This document shows positions 32,984-41,476 of a DNA stretch of 64,000 nucleotides, in pieces. A program made the translations under genes and the position numbers. Numbering within the stretch: the first letter of the stretch is position 1; each line of letters starts with the position of its first letter. The notes under the pieces are model-generated. The model did not search any database. It worked only from the letters and a program-made list of their open reading frames with translations, and was not told where the DNA came from. The stretch is from CAWCAW01 sp963714125 (GTDB lineage Bacteria; Actinomycetota; Acidimicrobiia; Acidimicrobiales; UBA8190), in contig OY970234.1 in the NCBI GenBank assembly GCA_963714125.1, forward strand, positions 3,950,821 through 4,014,820. Direction: 5' to 3'.

Positions 32984-33865
32984 CTACTCGGGGTAGGTCA
33001 CCGCCGTGAGGCACAAACCATGAGGCGGGGCGATGGTGGTGCCCGAGGACCTGCGGCCCGACGACAGCAGCCAGTTCACGTCCGAGGCCCGATGGCGACC
33101 CCGGCCCACGTCGACCAGCACCCCCATGACCGAGCGGACCATCTGGTGGCAAAACGACGTGGCCGAGATGTCGAAGGCGAGCAGGCGCCCGTTGGCGATG
33201 GGGCCGAAAGGCGACCTGACCTCGACGAAACGGGCGTCCATGACCCGGCGCACGATGGGATCGTCGGCCGACGTGCCCGGAGCTCGCCGGCAAAAGGCCC
33301 GGAAGTCGTGCTCGCCCAGCAGTGCGTCGGCGCCACCCGCCATGGCCCGCACATCCAGGGGGCCGCGCACATGCCACGACAGCGGCGCCAGCAGCGGATC
33401 GGGCATGTCCGACTCGAGGACAAGGTAGCGATAGGCGCGGGCCAGCGCCGAGCGCCGAGCGTCGAAGCCGGCCGGGGCCAGTTCTGCCGACCGCACCACC
33501 ACGGTGGGCCCGATCATGGTGTTGACGGCCTTGACCAGGCGGACGAGGTCGATGTCGCCGTGCACGTCGACGTGGACCACCTGGGCTTCGGCGTGCACAC
33601 CGGCGTCGGTACGCCCCGCGCAGGTGAGCTCCACAGGGTGGCGGGCCACGGTGGCGATGGCAGCGGCAAGCTCGCCCGCCACCGTGCGCTGACCATGCTG
33701 GGCGGCGAATCCTCGGTAGCCGGCGCCGTCGTAGGCCACGACCAGGCGCAACCGAATGGTGGCTAGAGCCGCCGTCGGCCCACGGTCGGCCGACTCGGCC
33801 GTCTCGACACCGACACCGGCTCCGCCGCCCGAGACGGCCGACGGGTCAGTGTCGAAGAGGGTCAA
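32984..33865 (-). CDS. truA: tRNA pseudouridine(38-40) synthase TruA
   Basis: Modifies the anticodon arm of tRNAs. The 293-residue protein has VVAYDGAGYRGFAAQ, the catalytic Asp in CAGRTDAGVHAEAQVVH and FCHQMVRSVMGVLVDVGRG. The first about 36 residues are a non-conserved Gly/Asp-rich leader. TTG 33865 overlaps the rplQ stop (TTGA), which supports it as a coupled start. An internal start nearer the core cannot be excluded. Confidence 0.93.
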   Translation of the reverse strand: MTLFDTDPSAVSGGGAGVGVETAESADRGPTAALATIRLRLVVAYDGAGYRGFAAQHGQRTVAGELAAAIATVARHPVELTCAGRTDAGVHAEAQVVHVDVHGDIDLVRLVKAVNTMIGPTVVVRSAELAPAGFDARRSALARAYRYLVLESDMPDPLLAPLSWHVRGPLDVRAMAGGADALLGEHDFRAFCRRAPGTSADDPIVRRVMDARFVEVRSPFGPIANGRLLAFDISATSFCHQMVRSVMGVLVDVGRGRHRASDVNWLLSSGRRSSGTTIAPPHGLCLTAVTYPE

Positions 33866-34215
33866 ACCAGTTCGATACGGGCCATGGGGGCCGCGTCACC
33901 CTGGCGGTGGCCGAGCTTCAAGATCCGCGTGTACCCGCCGGGACGATCGGAGTACCGGGGACCGATCTCCTCAAAGAGCTTGTGGGCCATGTCCTTGTCA
34001 CGGATGAGGGCGACCACCTGCCGTTGGCGGGCGACGCCGCCTTTGACCGCGGCGGTGATGCACTTCTCCATGACCGGGCGAAGAGCCTTGGCCTTCGCTT
34101 CGGTGGTGACCAGAGCCTCGGCCGCGATGAGCGAAGCCACGAGGTTGCCGAGCATGGCCTTCTGGTGAGCGGGGTCGCCGCCCAGGCGCTTGCCCTTACG
34201 AGGTGTGGCGAGCAT
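33862..34215 (-). CDS. rplQ: 50S ribosomal protein L17
   Basis: 117 residues. MLATPRKGKRLGGDPAHQK is followed by LVASLIAAEALVTTEAKAKALRPVMEK and GGYTRILKLGHRQGDAAPMA. The length is that of the short bacterial L17 without the long tails seen in mycobacteria. It is the last gene of the alpha operon before truA. Confidence 0.97.
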   Translation of the reverse strand: MLATPRKGKRLGGDPAHQKAMLGNLVASLIAAEALVTTEAKAKALRPVMEKCITAAVKGGVARQRQVVALIRDKDMAHKLFEEIGPRYSDRPGGYTRILKLGHRQGDAAPMARIELV

Positions 34216-34225
34216 CGGACTTCGC

Positions 34226-35164
34226 TCAGTCCTTGATCCGCAGAGAAAGGCCGCGCTCGTCGAGGCGCTGGATGACCTCGTCGAGTGACTTCTGGCCGAA
34301 GTTGGTGATAGCCAAAAGGTCGTCGTGCGAACGCTCCACCAGCTCCCCGATGGTGTTCACCTGGGCCCGCTTGAGGCAGTTGCGGGGGCGCTCGGAAAGG
34401 TCGAGGTCCTCGATGGGAAGGTCGAGGTCCGGCGATCCACCCGTTGAAGTACCCACTTCGCCCAACTCGAGGCCACGGGGCTCGTCTTCGAGTTCGGCCA
34501 CCAGGCCCACCAACGAGCGCAGCGTGTCGCCGGCCGAGGCCAGGGCCTCACGAGGGGTCAGCGATCCGTCGGTCTCGATGTCGATGATCAGGCGGTCGAA
34601 GTCGGTCGACTGCTCGACGCGTACCGGCTCCACCGAAAAGGCCACTCGCCGTACCGGCGAAAAGATGGAGTCCACGGGGATGACGCCGATGGTGTTGGAG
34701 CGCTTGTTCTTGTCGGCCGAGGCGTACCCACGACCGCGCTCCACGGTGACGTCGATGGCGAGACGGCCCTTGGCGTTAAGCGAGGCGATGTGGAGTTCGG
34801 GGTTCAAGACCTCGACGTCAGCGGTCAGCTGCAAGTCGCCGGCAGTCACATCGGCGGGGCCGCGCTTGTCGCAGCGAAGGGTGACGGGCTCGTCGTTGTA
34901 GACCCGGAGCACGATGTCCTTGAGGTTCAAGATGATGTCGGTGACGTCCTCTTTTACCCCCGGCAGGGTGGTGAACTCGTGCAGAGCCTCGTCGAAGCGG
35001 ACCTGGGTGACCGCGGCGCCGGGGATGGCCGACAGCAACGTCCGCCGGATGGAGTTGCCCAGGGTGTGGCCGAAACCGGGCTCGAGGGGGCTGACGGCGA
35101 AACGCTGCCGGCCATCCTCTTCTTCCCCGAGGGCCTCGACGGTCGGTCGTTGGATGATGAGCAT
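34226..35164 (-). CDS. rpoA: DNA-directed RNA polymerase, alpha subunit
   Basis: 312 residues. The N-terminal assembly domain has EPGFGHTLGNSIRRTLLSAIPGAA-type residues (28-51) and the C-terminal DNA/UP-element domain has IEDLDLSERPRNCLKRAQVNTIGEL and LDERGLSLR. The linker is acidic. It lies between rpsD and rplQ as usual. Confidence 0.98.
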   Translation of the reverse strand: MLIIQRPTVEALGEEEDGRQRFAVSPLEPGFGHTLGNSIRRTLLSAIPGAAVTQVRFDEALHEFTTLPGVKEDVTDIILNLKDIVLRVYNDEPVTLRCDKRGPADVTAGDLQLTADVEVLNPELHIASLNAKGRLAIDVTVERGRGYASADKNKRSNTIGVIPVDSIFSPVRRVAFSVEPVRVEQSTDFDRLIIDIETDGSLTPREALASAGDTLRSLVGLVAELEDEPRGLELGEVGTSTGGSPDLDLPIEDLDLSERPRNCLKRAQVNTIGELVERSHDDLLAITNFGQKSLDEVIQRLDERGLSLRIKD

Positions 35165-35173
35165 TCGGTTCTC

Positions 35174-35821
35174 CTACTTCGAGTAAAGCTCGACAATGAG
35201 GGATTCGCGCACGGGCTCGTCGATGTGCTGACGCTCCGGCAGGGACAAGACGCGCACTTGGGTTCGGCCTTCGCCAACCTCGAGCCACAAGGGGATGGGG
35301 CGGTCGAGGGTATCGAGGTTGCGCCGGACCACGTAGGCCTCGCGCGTCGACGGCTTGAGCGAAACCACGTCTCCTTCACGCACCCGATAGCTCGGGATGG
35401 TGACCCGCTTGCCGTTGACGAGGATGTGGCCGTGGCGCACCAACTGGCGGGCCTGGGCCCGACTGGCCCCCCACATGGCGCGAAAGGTGACGTTGTCGAG
35501 GCGCAGCTCGAGGAGACGCAGCAGGTTTTCACCGGTGATCCCGGGCTGGCGGGTGGCCTCGGCGTAGATGATGCGGAACTGCTTCTCGAGCACGCCGTAG
35601 ATGCGGCGGCACTTCTGCTTCTCCCGCAGCTGGGACAGGTACTCCGACCCCTGACGCATCCGGTCCCGGCCGTGTTCACCGGGCGGATAGGCGCGACTGT
35701 GACGGTCGGTGACGGCTTCGCTCACCGGGCACTTGAGCGAGTAGCACCGCTCACCTTTCAAAAACAGCTTGGTCCGCTCCCGCCGGCATAGGCGGCAGAC
35801 AGGCCCCGTGTATCGCGCCAT
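35174..35821 (-). CDS. rpsD: 30S ribosomal protein S4 (zinc-finger, C+ form)
   Basis: 215 residues and a primary 16S rRNA binder. The N-terminus has four cysteines (VCRLCRRE and ERCYSLKCP, C9, C12, C26, C31), the zinc-binding C+ form. As I recall, mycobacterial and streptomycete main copies lack them. The core shows YPPGEHGRDRMRQGSEYLSQ and the S4 RNA-binding domain LRLDNVTFRAMWGASRAQARQLVRHGHI. It lies between rpsK and rpoA. Confidence 0.97.
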   Translation of the reverse strand: MARYTGPVCRLCRRERTKLFLKGERCYSLKCPVSEAVTDRHSRAYPPGEHGRDRMRQGSEYLSQLREKQKCRRIYGVLEKQFRIIYAEATRQPGITGENLLRLLELRLDNVTFRAMWGASRAQARQLVRHGHILVNGKRVTIPSYRVREGDVVSLKPSTREAYVVRRNLDTLDRPIPLWLEVGEGRTQVRVLSLPERQHIDEPVRESLIVELYSK

Positions 35822-35857
35822 ACCTCTTACTTCCTCCGTCTTTCCTCGAGCCCCATC

Positions 35858-36298
35858 TCAGACCCGGCGCCGCTTCTTGGGGCGGCAGCCGTTGTGAGGG
35901 ATGGGGGTGACATCTTTGATGCCGGCAACCTCGATGCCCGCCGCCGCCAGTGACCGGATGGCGGTCTCGCGTCCCGATCCCGGGCCACGAACGAGCACGT
36001 CGACCTTGCGGACGCCGTGTTCCATGGCTCGCCGAGCCGCCTGTTCAGCGGCCAGCTGGGCCGCGAACGGCGTCGACTTGCGCGAGCCCTTGAATCCGAC
36101 GTTGCCGGCTGATGCCCACGACAGGACGTTGCCCTCGTGGTCGGAGATGGCGACGATCGTGTTGTTGAACGAGCTCTTGATGTGGGCCACCCCGTAGGCG
36201 ATGTTCTTGCGCTCGCGCTTGCGGGGACGCCGAGCCGCGGCTGATTTCGCAGTTTTGGCGGTCTTGGCTGTTTTGGCGCTTTTGGCGGCCTTGGGCAT
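35858..36298 (-). CDS. rpsK: 30S ribosomal protein S11 with Lys/Ala-rich N-terminal extension
   Basis: 146 residues. The first about 25 residues are a low-complexity basic repeat (AKSAKTAKTAKTAKSAAARR) before the usual S11 core, which has NIAYGVAHIKSSFNNTIV, GPGSGRETAIRSLAAAGIEV and TPIPHNGCRPKKRRRV. The ATG overlaps the rpsM stop by one base. Confidence 0.96.
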   Translation of the reverse strand: MPKAAKSAKTAKTAKTAKSAAARRPRKRERKNIAYGVAHIKSSFNNTIVAISDHEGNVLSWASAGNVGFKGSRKSTPFAAQLAAEQAARRAMEHGVRKVDVLVRGPGSGRETAIRSLAAAGIEVAGIKDVTPIPHNGCRPKKRRRV

Positions 36299-36678
36299 CA
36301 GTGCTTCCGTACCTTCTTCTTGCCGGCGACCGTCTTCTTCGGTCCTTTACGGGTGCGAGCGTTGGTGTGGGTGCGCTGGCCATGCACAGGCAACCCCTTG
36401 CGGTGGCGAATGCCCTGGTAGCTGCCGATCTCCATCTTCCGCTTGATGTCCTGGGCGATGTCACGGCGGAGATCTCCCTCCACCTTCAGGTTGGCATCGA
36501 TCCATGCCCGCAGACGAGCGACTTCCTCGTCGGTGAGATCACGCACCCGCGTGCCGGGGTTCAAGTCGGTGTTGGCGATGATCTGCTGGGCCTGGGTCTT
36601 GCCGACGCCATAGATATAGGTGAGCGATACCTCCAGCCGCTTCTCGCGGGGGATGTCGACACCGGAAATTCGTGCCAT
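36298..36678 (-). CDS. rpsM: 30S ribosomal protein S13
   Basis: 126 residues. MARISGVDIPREKRLEVSLT, YIYGVGKTQAQQII, and the C-terminal tRNA-contacting tail GLPVHGQRTHTNARTRKGPKKTV. It is complete and canonical, and overlaps rpsK by one base. Confidence 0.98.
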   Translation of the reverse strand: MARISGVDIPREKRLEVSLTYIYGVGKTQAQQIIANTDLNPGTRVRDLTDEEVARLRAWIDANLKVEGDLRRDIAQDIKRKMEIGSYQGIRHRKGLPVHGQRTHTNARTRKGPKKTVAGKKKVRKH

Positions 36679-36749
36679 AGCTCAGCGTCCCTTCGTCTTT
36701 GGCGATGTGGTCTGGTCAGCCCGGTGGTCCCGAGGCGATGTGGTCGTCA

Positions 36750-36863
36750 TCAGCCTTGGCGTTGCTTGTGGCGCGGGTTGTCGCAGATCACCATGACGCG
36801 GCCGTGCCGACGGATCACCTTGCACTTCTCGCAGATCGCCTTGACACTCGGTCGCACCTTCAT
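36750..36863 (-). CDS. rpmJ: 50S ribosomal protein L36 (zinc form)
   Basis: 37 residues, MKVRPSVKAICEKCKVIRRH then GRVMVICDNPRHKQRQG. The cysteines at 11, 14 and 27 with His32 form the zinc ribbon of the C+ L36. It sits between infA and rpsM at the start of the alpha operon, its standard place. Confidence 0.97.
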   Translation of the reverse strand: MKVRPSVKAICEKCKVIRRHGRVMVICDNPRHKQRQG

Positions 36864-36896
36864 CGTCGTTCCTCGCCTGACAGTTCGTTCATGGTC

Positions 36897-37121
36897 CTAC
36901 TTGTACCGGTAAGTGATTCGCCCTCTGCTCAAGTCGTAAGGAGTGATCTCCACCTGCACCCGGTCGCCGGGGAGGATGCGGATCCTGTGCATCCGCATCT
37001 TTCCGGAACTGTGGGCCAACACCTTGTGCCCGTTTTCGAGCTCGACACGGAACATGGCATTGGGAAGCGGCTCGACGACCGTCCCTTCCAGCACGATCGC
37101 ATCTTCCTTGGGCTTGGGCAG
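36897..37121 (-). CDS. infA: Translation initiation factor IF-1, apparently starting at CTG
   Basis: An OB-fold factor that blocks the A site during initiation. The core VLEGTVVEPLPNAMFRVELE, ENGHKVLAHSSGKMRMHRIR and GRITYRYK is unmistakable. The first standard start codon in frame is a GTG at 37094 inside strand 1, which would delete the conserved PKPKEDAI. Extending upstream gives CTG-PKPKEDAIVLEG, the normal IF-1 N-terminus, with a perfect AGGAGG six bases before the CTG. The product is then 74 residues, close to the usual 72-73. No ATG, GTG or TTG is available at that place. Confidence 0.93.
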   Translation of the reverse strand: MPKPKEDAIVLEGTVVEPLPNAMFRVELENGHKVLAHSSGKMRMHRIRILPGDRVQVEITPYDLSRGRITYRYK

Positions 37122-37127
37122 GTGACT

Positions 37128-37133
37128 CCTCCT
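37128..37133 (-). promoter_or_regulatory. Shine-Dalgarno that sets the CTG start of infA
   Basis: AGGAGG (within GAGGAGGAG) followed by six bases and CTG. Complete complementarity to the 16S 3' end at ideal spacing is the main evidence for a CTG start. Confidence 0.8.
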
Positions 37134-37241
37134 CGTTCTCAGTTCTCATCCGACCGACATCCAGCGCCAAACGGTGCTGGGGTCCCGGTCCGCTGCGTCT
37201 GGTCAACCGGGGGGCCGTTGCGCAGCATCGGAGGCCCGACT

Positions 37242-37255
37242 CCGGCGACAGCCGG
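37242..37255 (-). other. Hairpin in the infA leader, identical to one after rpoC
   Basis: CCGGCGACAGCCGG, a 5-bp stem with a 4-nt loop, in the untranslated leader of infA. The same 14 bases in the same orientation occur at 55433-55446 between rpoC and rpsL. Confidence 0.4.
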
Positions 37256-37303
37256 TGTGACCCTGGGTTCGGGCCGAGGCCCGGCCCGGTGGGCCGACCT
37301 ACA

Positions 37304-37333
37304 AGCATAGCGGCTTGGTGCCTAAACGGCCAA
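37304..37333 (-). promoter_or_regulatory. Candidate promoter of the infA-rpmJ-rpsM-rpsK-rpsD-rpoA-rplQ operon
   Basis: On the minus strand, TTGGCC (37333-37328), 18-nt spacer, TATGCT (37309-37304). It lies in the 245-nt gap after map and gives a leader of about 175 nt. The -10 hexamer is the same as at the rpoB candidate promoter. Confidence 0.5.
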
Positions 37334-37366
37334 GGGTCATTGCCCGGGCTCGTGCCGGGCCCAGGG

Positions 37367-38107
37367 CTACGGCACGGTCAAGACCTCGGGCCCGTCATCG
37401 GTGATGGCGATGCTGTGCTCAAAATGGGCTGACAGGCTGCCGTCGGCGGTGACCACGCTCCAGTTGTCCTCGAGGAGGCGGGTGGCGGCATCGCCGGCGT
37501 TGACCATGGGCTCCACGGCGAAGACCATCCCCTCTTTGAGCATGGGCCCGCCGCTGCCGGGCCAGTAGTTGGGCACCTGGGGCTCCTCGTGCATGGCGGT
37601 GCCGATGGCGTGCCCGACGTACTCCTTCACCACGGTGAAGCCGGCTCCCTCGGCCACCCCCTGCACGGCCCGCCCCACCTCGTTCAGGCGCCGCCCGGCC
37701 CGCAGCTGGTCGATGCCCGCCCACAGGCTGCGCTCGGTCACCTCGATGAGGCGGGCGGCATGGGGCGATATCTCGCCGATCCCCATGGTGAAGGCGGCGT
37801 CGCCGTGGTAGCCCTCGATGATGGCGCCGCAGTCGATGGACAAGATGTCACCGTCGCGCAGCACGTAGGCACCGGGGATGCCGTGCACGATCATGTCGTT
37901 GGGCGACGTACAGATGACCGCCGGGAATCCCCGGTAGTGGAGGAAGTTCGACTTGGCCCCGCGTCGTTCGATCACGGCCCGGGCCACGGCGTCGAGCTCG
38001 GCGGTGGTCACCCCGACCTTGGCGGCGGCACGGGTGGCCTCGTGCATCTCAGCCACCACCTGGCCGGCGCGGCGCATCTTGGCGATCTCGTCCTTGGTTC
38101 GCCTCAC
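37367..38107 (-). CDS. map: Methionine aminopeptidase, type I
   Basis: Removes N-terminal Met from new proteins. The 246-residue protein has metal ligands in ILSIDCGAIIEGYHGDAAFT (two Asp), YVGHAIGTAMHEEPQVPNYW (His) and two Glu near MVFAVEPMVNAG and AHFEHSIAIT. It has no N-terminal zinc-finger extension. GTG 38107 overlaps the adk stop (GTGA). Confidence 0.96.
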   Translation of the reverse strand: MRRTKDEIAKMRRAGQVVAEMHEATRAAAKVGVTTAELDAVARAVIERRGAKSNFLHYRGFPAVICTSPNDMIVHGIPGAYVLRDGDILSIDCGAIIEGYHGDAAFTMGIGEISPHAARLIEVTERSLWAGIDQLRAGRRLNEVGRAVQGVAEGAGFTVVKEYVGHAIGTAMHEEPQVPNYWPGSGGPMLKEGMVFAVEPMVNAGDAATRLLEDNWSVVTADGSLSAHFEHSIAITDDGPEVLTVP

Positions 38108-38781
38108 CGGTGCGCTCCCCAGTTGTTCCGGCGTTCCTCGATGGCGCGGATGATGCGCCGCAACACAGCGTCGGCCGAACCCACACCATTCACCTTGACC
38201 AGCTGGTTTTTCCCCTCATACCAGCTGATCAGGGGGGCCGTTTGGCGTTCGTAGAGCTCGAGACGCCGGGTGATGGCCTCCTCGGTGTCGTCTTCGCGTT
38301 GGACGACCTCGCCTCCGCACACGTCACAGGTCCAGTTGACCCGGGGGGGAGACGAGGTGGAGTAGTTGGTGTTGCAGTCCACGCACACCCGGCGACCGGC
38401 CAGGCGCTTGAGCACCACGCTCGTCGGCACCTCGACGTCGACGGTCAGGTCCATGTCATCGGGCGCCATCATCGAGGCCAGGACCTCGGCCTGATGGGTG
38501 GTGCGGGGGCACCCGTCGAGGATGAACCCCCGGGCCCGGGCGTCGGGCTCCGACAGCCGGTCGCCTACGAGCTCCATGATGAGGTCGTCACCCAACAACT
38601 CGCCGGCTTCCATGGCCTTTTTGACCTTGAGCCCAAGGTCGGATCCCGTCTTCACGGCAGCCCGCAACATGTCCCCTGTGGAGACATGGGGGACCACGTA
38701 GTGGTGTGACAGGCTCACACACTGCGTTCCTTTGCCCGCCCCCTGCTTGCCGAGGACCACGAGCCTGACTCCGGGTACCAC
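38104..38781 (-). CDS. adk: Adenylate kinase with zinc-type LID
   Basis: Balances ATP, ADP and AMP. The 225-residue protein has P-loop GKQGAGKGTQ (the usual family form is GPPGAGKGTQ), STGDMLRAAV, FILDGCPRTTHQAE and a long LID. The LID carries a Cys4 zinc site (VCVDCNTNY and CDVCGGE). The GTG start is 6 nt after the secY stop. The adk-map pair after secY is the standard spc-operon end. Confidence 0.95.
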   Translation of the reverse strand: MVPGVRLVVLGKQGAGKGTQCVSLSHHYVVPHVSTGDMLRAAVKTGSDLGLKVKKAMEAGELLGDDLIMELVGDRLSEPDARARGFILDGCPRTTHQAEVLASMMAPDDMDLTVDVEVPTSVVLKRLAGRRVCVDCNTNYSTSSPPRVNWTCDVCGGEVVQREDDTEEAITRRLELYERQTAPLISWYEGKNQLVKVNGVGSADAVLRRIIRAIEERRNNWGAHR

Positions 38782-38787
38782 CGTCGG

Positions 38788-40077
38788 CTACTTGAGAAAG
38801 CCTTCGTAGTTCCGCATCATCAACTGGCTGTCGATCTGCCGCATGGTCTCGAGCGAGACACCGACGGCGATGAGCAGCGTGGTCCCATAAAACGGATAGC
38901 CGCTGATGTGCCACAACGCCATCAACAACGACGGCAGCACGGCGACGGTGGCCAGGTACAGACCACCCGGGACGGTGATGCGGTTCAAGATGCGCGCCAG
39001 GTATTTCTCAGTCGGAAGCCCTGGCCTGATGCCAGGGATGTACCCGCCCTGCTTTCGGATGATGTCAGCCTGCTGATGGGGATCGAACGCCACATACACG
39101 TAGAAGAACGTAAAAGCGAAGATCAAGATTCCGTACGACATCACGTAGATCAAGCTCGTCGGCGTGATGTGGTTGTTGACGAAGGTCCGAAATCCCGTCC
39201 ACGGGATGACGTTGGCCAGCAGCACCGGTATGTAGAGCAGCGAGTTGGCGAAGATGATGGGGATGACGCCGGACTGGTTGACCTTCAGGGGGATGTAGGT
39301 GGAGGAGCCGCCGTACATGCGGCGCCCGACTACCCGTTTGGCAAAGGTGACAGGTATTCGCCGCTGGCCTTGTTCCATGAAGACCACCGTGACCAGCAAG
39401 ATGATCGTCAAGGCACAGATGACGCCGAACTTGAGCTTGCCACCCTGGTCGAGGATGGCCGTGCCGCCGGCGGGAATGCCGGCCACCACGTTGGCGAAGA
39501 TGATGATGGACATGCCGTTGCCGATGCCCCGCTGGGTGATGAGCTCACCCAGCCACATGACGAAGGCGGTGCCGGCGGTGAGGGTCAGACAGATGAAGGC
39601 CCCTCGGTAGATGGTGAAGTTGGGGATCAAGTCGATGCTGGTACTGCCGAGCAGGCCGTTGCCGCCGTTTTTGAACACGTAGGTAAGACCGGCCGATTGC
39701 AACAGGGCCAAGCCCACCGTCAGGTACCGGGTGGTCTGGGTCAGCTTCTTCTGACCGACCGCCCCTTGGTCACGCCACTCCTCGAGCTTGGGAATGACCG
39801 TCGACAGCAGCTGGATGATGATCGAGCTGGTGATATACGGCATGATCCCCAGGCCGAACAGGGCCATACGCAACAGCCCGCCCCCGGAGAAGAGGTTCAA
39901 GAAGCCCAGGATGCCGGACTTCTTGGCCAGCGCCTCGAGCTGTTGCACCTTGGCGATCGAGACGAAGGGGACGATGATGTTCGCCCCCAACTGGTAAAGG
40001 GCGATGACGATCAGCGTAAAGATGACCTTGTTGCGGAGGTCGGGAACCTTGAAGATGTTCTTGAGGCTCGAGAGCAC
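38788..40077 (-). CDS. secY: Protein translocase subunit SecY
   Basis: The channel subunit of the Sec translocon, with 429 residues and ten membrane helices. MLSSLKNIFKVPDLRNKVIF starts the protein, the plug region follows helix 1, and LITQRGIGNGMSIIIFANV and FDPHQQADIIRKQGGYIPGI lie in the cytosolic loops that bind ribosomes and SecA. Start GTG 40077. Confidence 0.97.
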   Translation of the reverse strand: MLSSLKNIFKVPDLRNKVIFTLIVIALYQLGANIIVPFVSIAKVQQLEALAKKSGILGFLNLFSGGGLLRMALFGLGIMPYITSSIIIQLLSTVIPKLEEWRDQGAVGQKKLTQTTRYLTVGLALLQSAGLTYVFKNGGNGLLGSTSIDLIPNFTIYRGAFICLTLTAGTAFVMWLGELITQRGIGNGMSIIIFANVVAGIPAGGTAILDQGGKLKFGVICALTIILLVTVVFMEQGQRRIPVTFAKRVVGRRMYGGSSTYIPLKVNQSGVIPIIFANSLLYIPVLLANVIPWTGFRTFVNNHITPTSLIYVMSYGILIFAFTFFYVYVAFDPHQQADIIRKQGGYIPGIRPGLPTEKYLARILNRITVPGGLYLATVAVLPSLLMALWHISGYPFYGTTLLIAVGVSLETMRQIDSQLMMRNYEGFLK

Positions 40078-40122
40078 GAACCCATCTCCTCCCAGAGGTC
40101 TCCACTACCGGGAGACCAGAGG

Positions 40123-40611
40123 TTAGCGGTTGGAAAGCGCGTTTCCCCGCGCCGGCGGACGTCCATGGCCGAACGGAAGAGGGATGGCCTGCGTGGTCCC
40201 TCCGGCTGTTTCGATGGCCGAGCGCGCCGCCACCGAAAAGGCATGCGCCTCGACGCGCACGGCCCGACTCAGCTCACCGCGGCCGAGCACCTTGACGAGC
40301 GATCCCTTTTTGACCAAGCCCGCGGCGCGCAAGGTCTCGGGGTTGGCGACATCGCCTTCGAAGCTTTGCAGTGCGTCGAGATTGATGACGGCATAGGCCA
40401 CACGAAAGGGGTTGCGAAAACCCTTGAGCTTGGGGATGCGCTGGGCCAAGGGAAGCTGTCCACCTTCGAAACCCGGCTTGACCGTGTTGCGCGCCCCGGT
40501 GCCCTTGGTGCCGCGCCCGGCCGTCTTGTGTCCCTTGCCTCCCGTGCCGCGTCCCACCCGGCGCTTGGGCCGGTTGGAACCGGCGGGCGGCCGTAGATCG
40601 TGCACCTTCAT
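40123..40611 (-). CDS. rplO: 50S ribosomal protein L15
   Basis: 162 residues. It shows DLRPPAGSNRPKRRVGRGTG, GHKTAGRGTKGTGARNTV, FEGGQLPLAQRIPKLKGF and VEAHAFSVAARSAIETAGG. A short extra tail (PLPFGHGRPPARGNALSNR) follows. ATG 40611 overlaps the rpmD stop. Confidence 0.97.
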   Translation of the reverse strand: MKVHDLRPPAGSNRPKRRVGRGTGGKGHKTAGRGTKGTGARNTVKPGFEGGQLPLAQRIPKLKGFRNPFRVAYAVINLDALQSFEGDVANPETLRAAGLVKKGSLVKVLGRGELSRAVRVEAHAFSVAARSAIETAGGTTQAIPLPFGHGRPPARGNALSNR

Positions 40612-40931
40612 GACTGCTCCTCCACGTCACCCGATACCGACTTCTCCGCGGCCCGATGGGCCCGGCGCGAGGCGTCGGAACGTTCCTTGCGCTGGGCGGC
40701 CTCTTCCTCGGTAGCCGGCTCCACGGTGACGAGGTGAGGGACGCGCGCCAACATGCCCCGGATCTCGGCGCGGTCCGGCAGGATGTTCACCTTTCCCACG
40801 CCCCGCAGCCCGAGCGCACGCAGCGTGCCTCGGTGCTTGGGCTTTTCGCTGATGCCCGAACGGACCTGGGTCACCCGCAGGTTGCCGGCAGCCCCCGATG
40901 TGGTGGCGACGCTCTTCGCTGGCGGCGTCAT
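40608..40931 (-). CDS. rpmD: 50S ribosomal protein L30 with N- and C-terminal extensions
   Basis: 107 residues, while L30 is usually about 60. The core LRVTQVRSGISEKPKHRGTL to RGMLARVPHLVTVEP is preceded by about 17 and followed by about 35 extra residues (EEEAAQRKERSDASRRAHRA and more), charged and probably helical. It overlaps rpsE and rplO by 4 nt each. Confidence 0.95.
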   Translation of the reverse strand: MTPPAKSVATTSGAAGNLRVTQVRSGISEKPKHRGTLRALGLRGVGKVNILPDRAEIRGMLARVPHLVTVEPATEEEAAQRKERSDASRRAHRAAEKSVSGDVEEQS

Positions 40932-41476
40932 GACGGCACCTCGAAGACGTCAGCAGCGCGGCGACGTTCGCGATATGCCCGCAGAACCCCACGGGGCACG
41001 ACTTGGTCGATGGGCTTGCCCCGCAAACGAGCCACGTCCTCGGGCCGCATCAGGCCTTTGAGCCCGGCGATGGTGGCATGGGCAACGTTGATGCCGTTGG
41101 ACGATCCCAGTGACTTGCACAAGATGTCGTGAATGCCGGCCATCTCCAAGATGGCGCGCGCCGCGCCGCCGGCGATGACACCGGTACCAGGGGCAGCCGG
41201 CTTGAGCATGACCCGTCCGGCCCCCGCTTCCCCAATGATGGGGTGGGTGATGGTGGAGCCGGCCAGAGGGACGTCGAACATGTTCTTGCGGGCCTCTTCG
41301 ATGCCTTTTTGCACCGCCAGCCCCGCCTCTTTGGCCTTGCCGTAGCCGAGACCCACGCGACCGTCGCCGTCGCCCACCACCATCAAGGCGGTAAACGAGA
41401 ACCGGCGACCACCTTTGACCACCTTGGCCACGCGGTTCACCCTGATGGTGCGTTCCTCGAACTGTCCGTCCAGCAT
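40928..41476 (-). CDS. rpsE: 30S ribosomal protein S5
   Basis: 182 residues. It has FEERTIRVNRVAKVVKGGRR, FSFTALMVVGDGDGRVGLGYGKA-type residues and MLKPAAPGTGVIAGGAARAI. ATG 41476 overlaps the rplR stop (TGATG); the longer open frame upstream lies inside rplR. The residues around VNRVAKVVKGGRR are the usual site of spectinomycin contact and look wild type. Confidence 0.97.
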   Translation of the reverse strand: MLDGQFEERTIRVNRVAKVVKGGRRFSFTALMVVGDGDGRVGLGYGKAKEAGLAVQKGIEEARKNMFDVPLAGSTITHPIIGEAGAGRVMLKPAAPGTGVIAGGAARAILEMAGIHDILCKSLGSSNGINVAHATIAGLKGLMRPEDVARLRGKPIDQVVPRGVLRAYRERRRAADVFEVPS

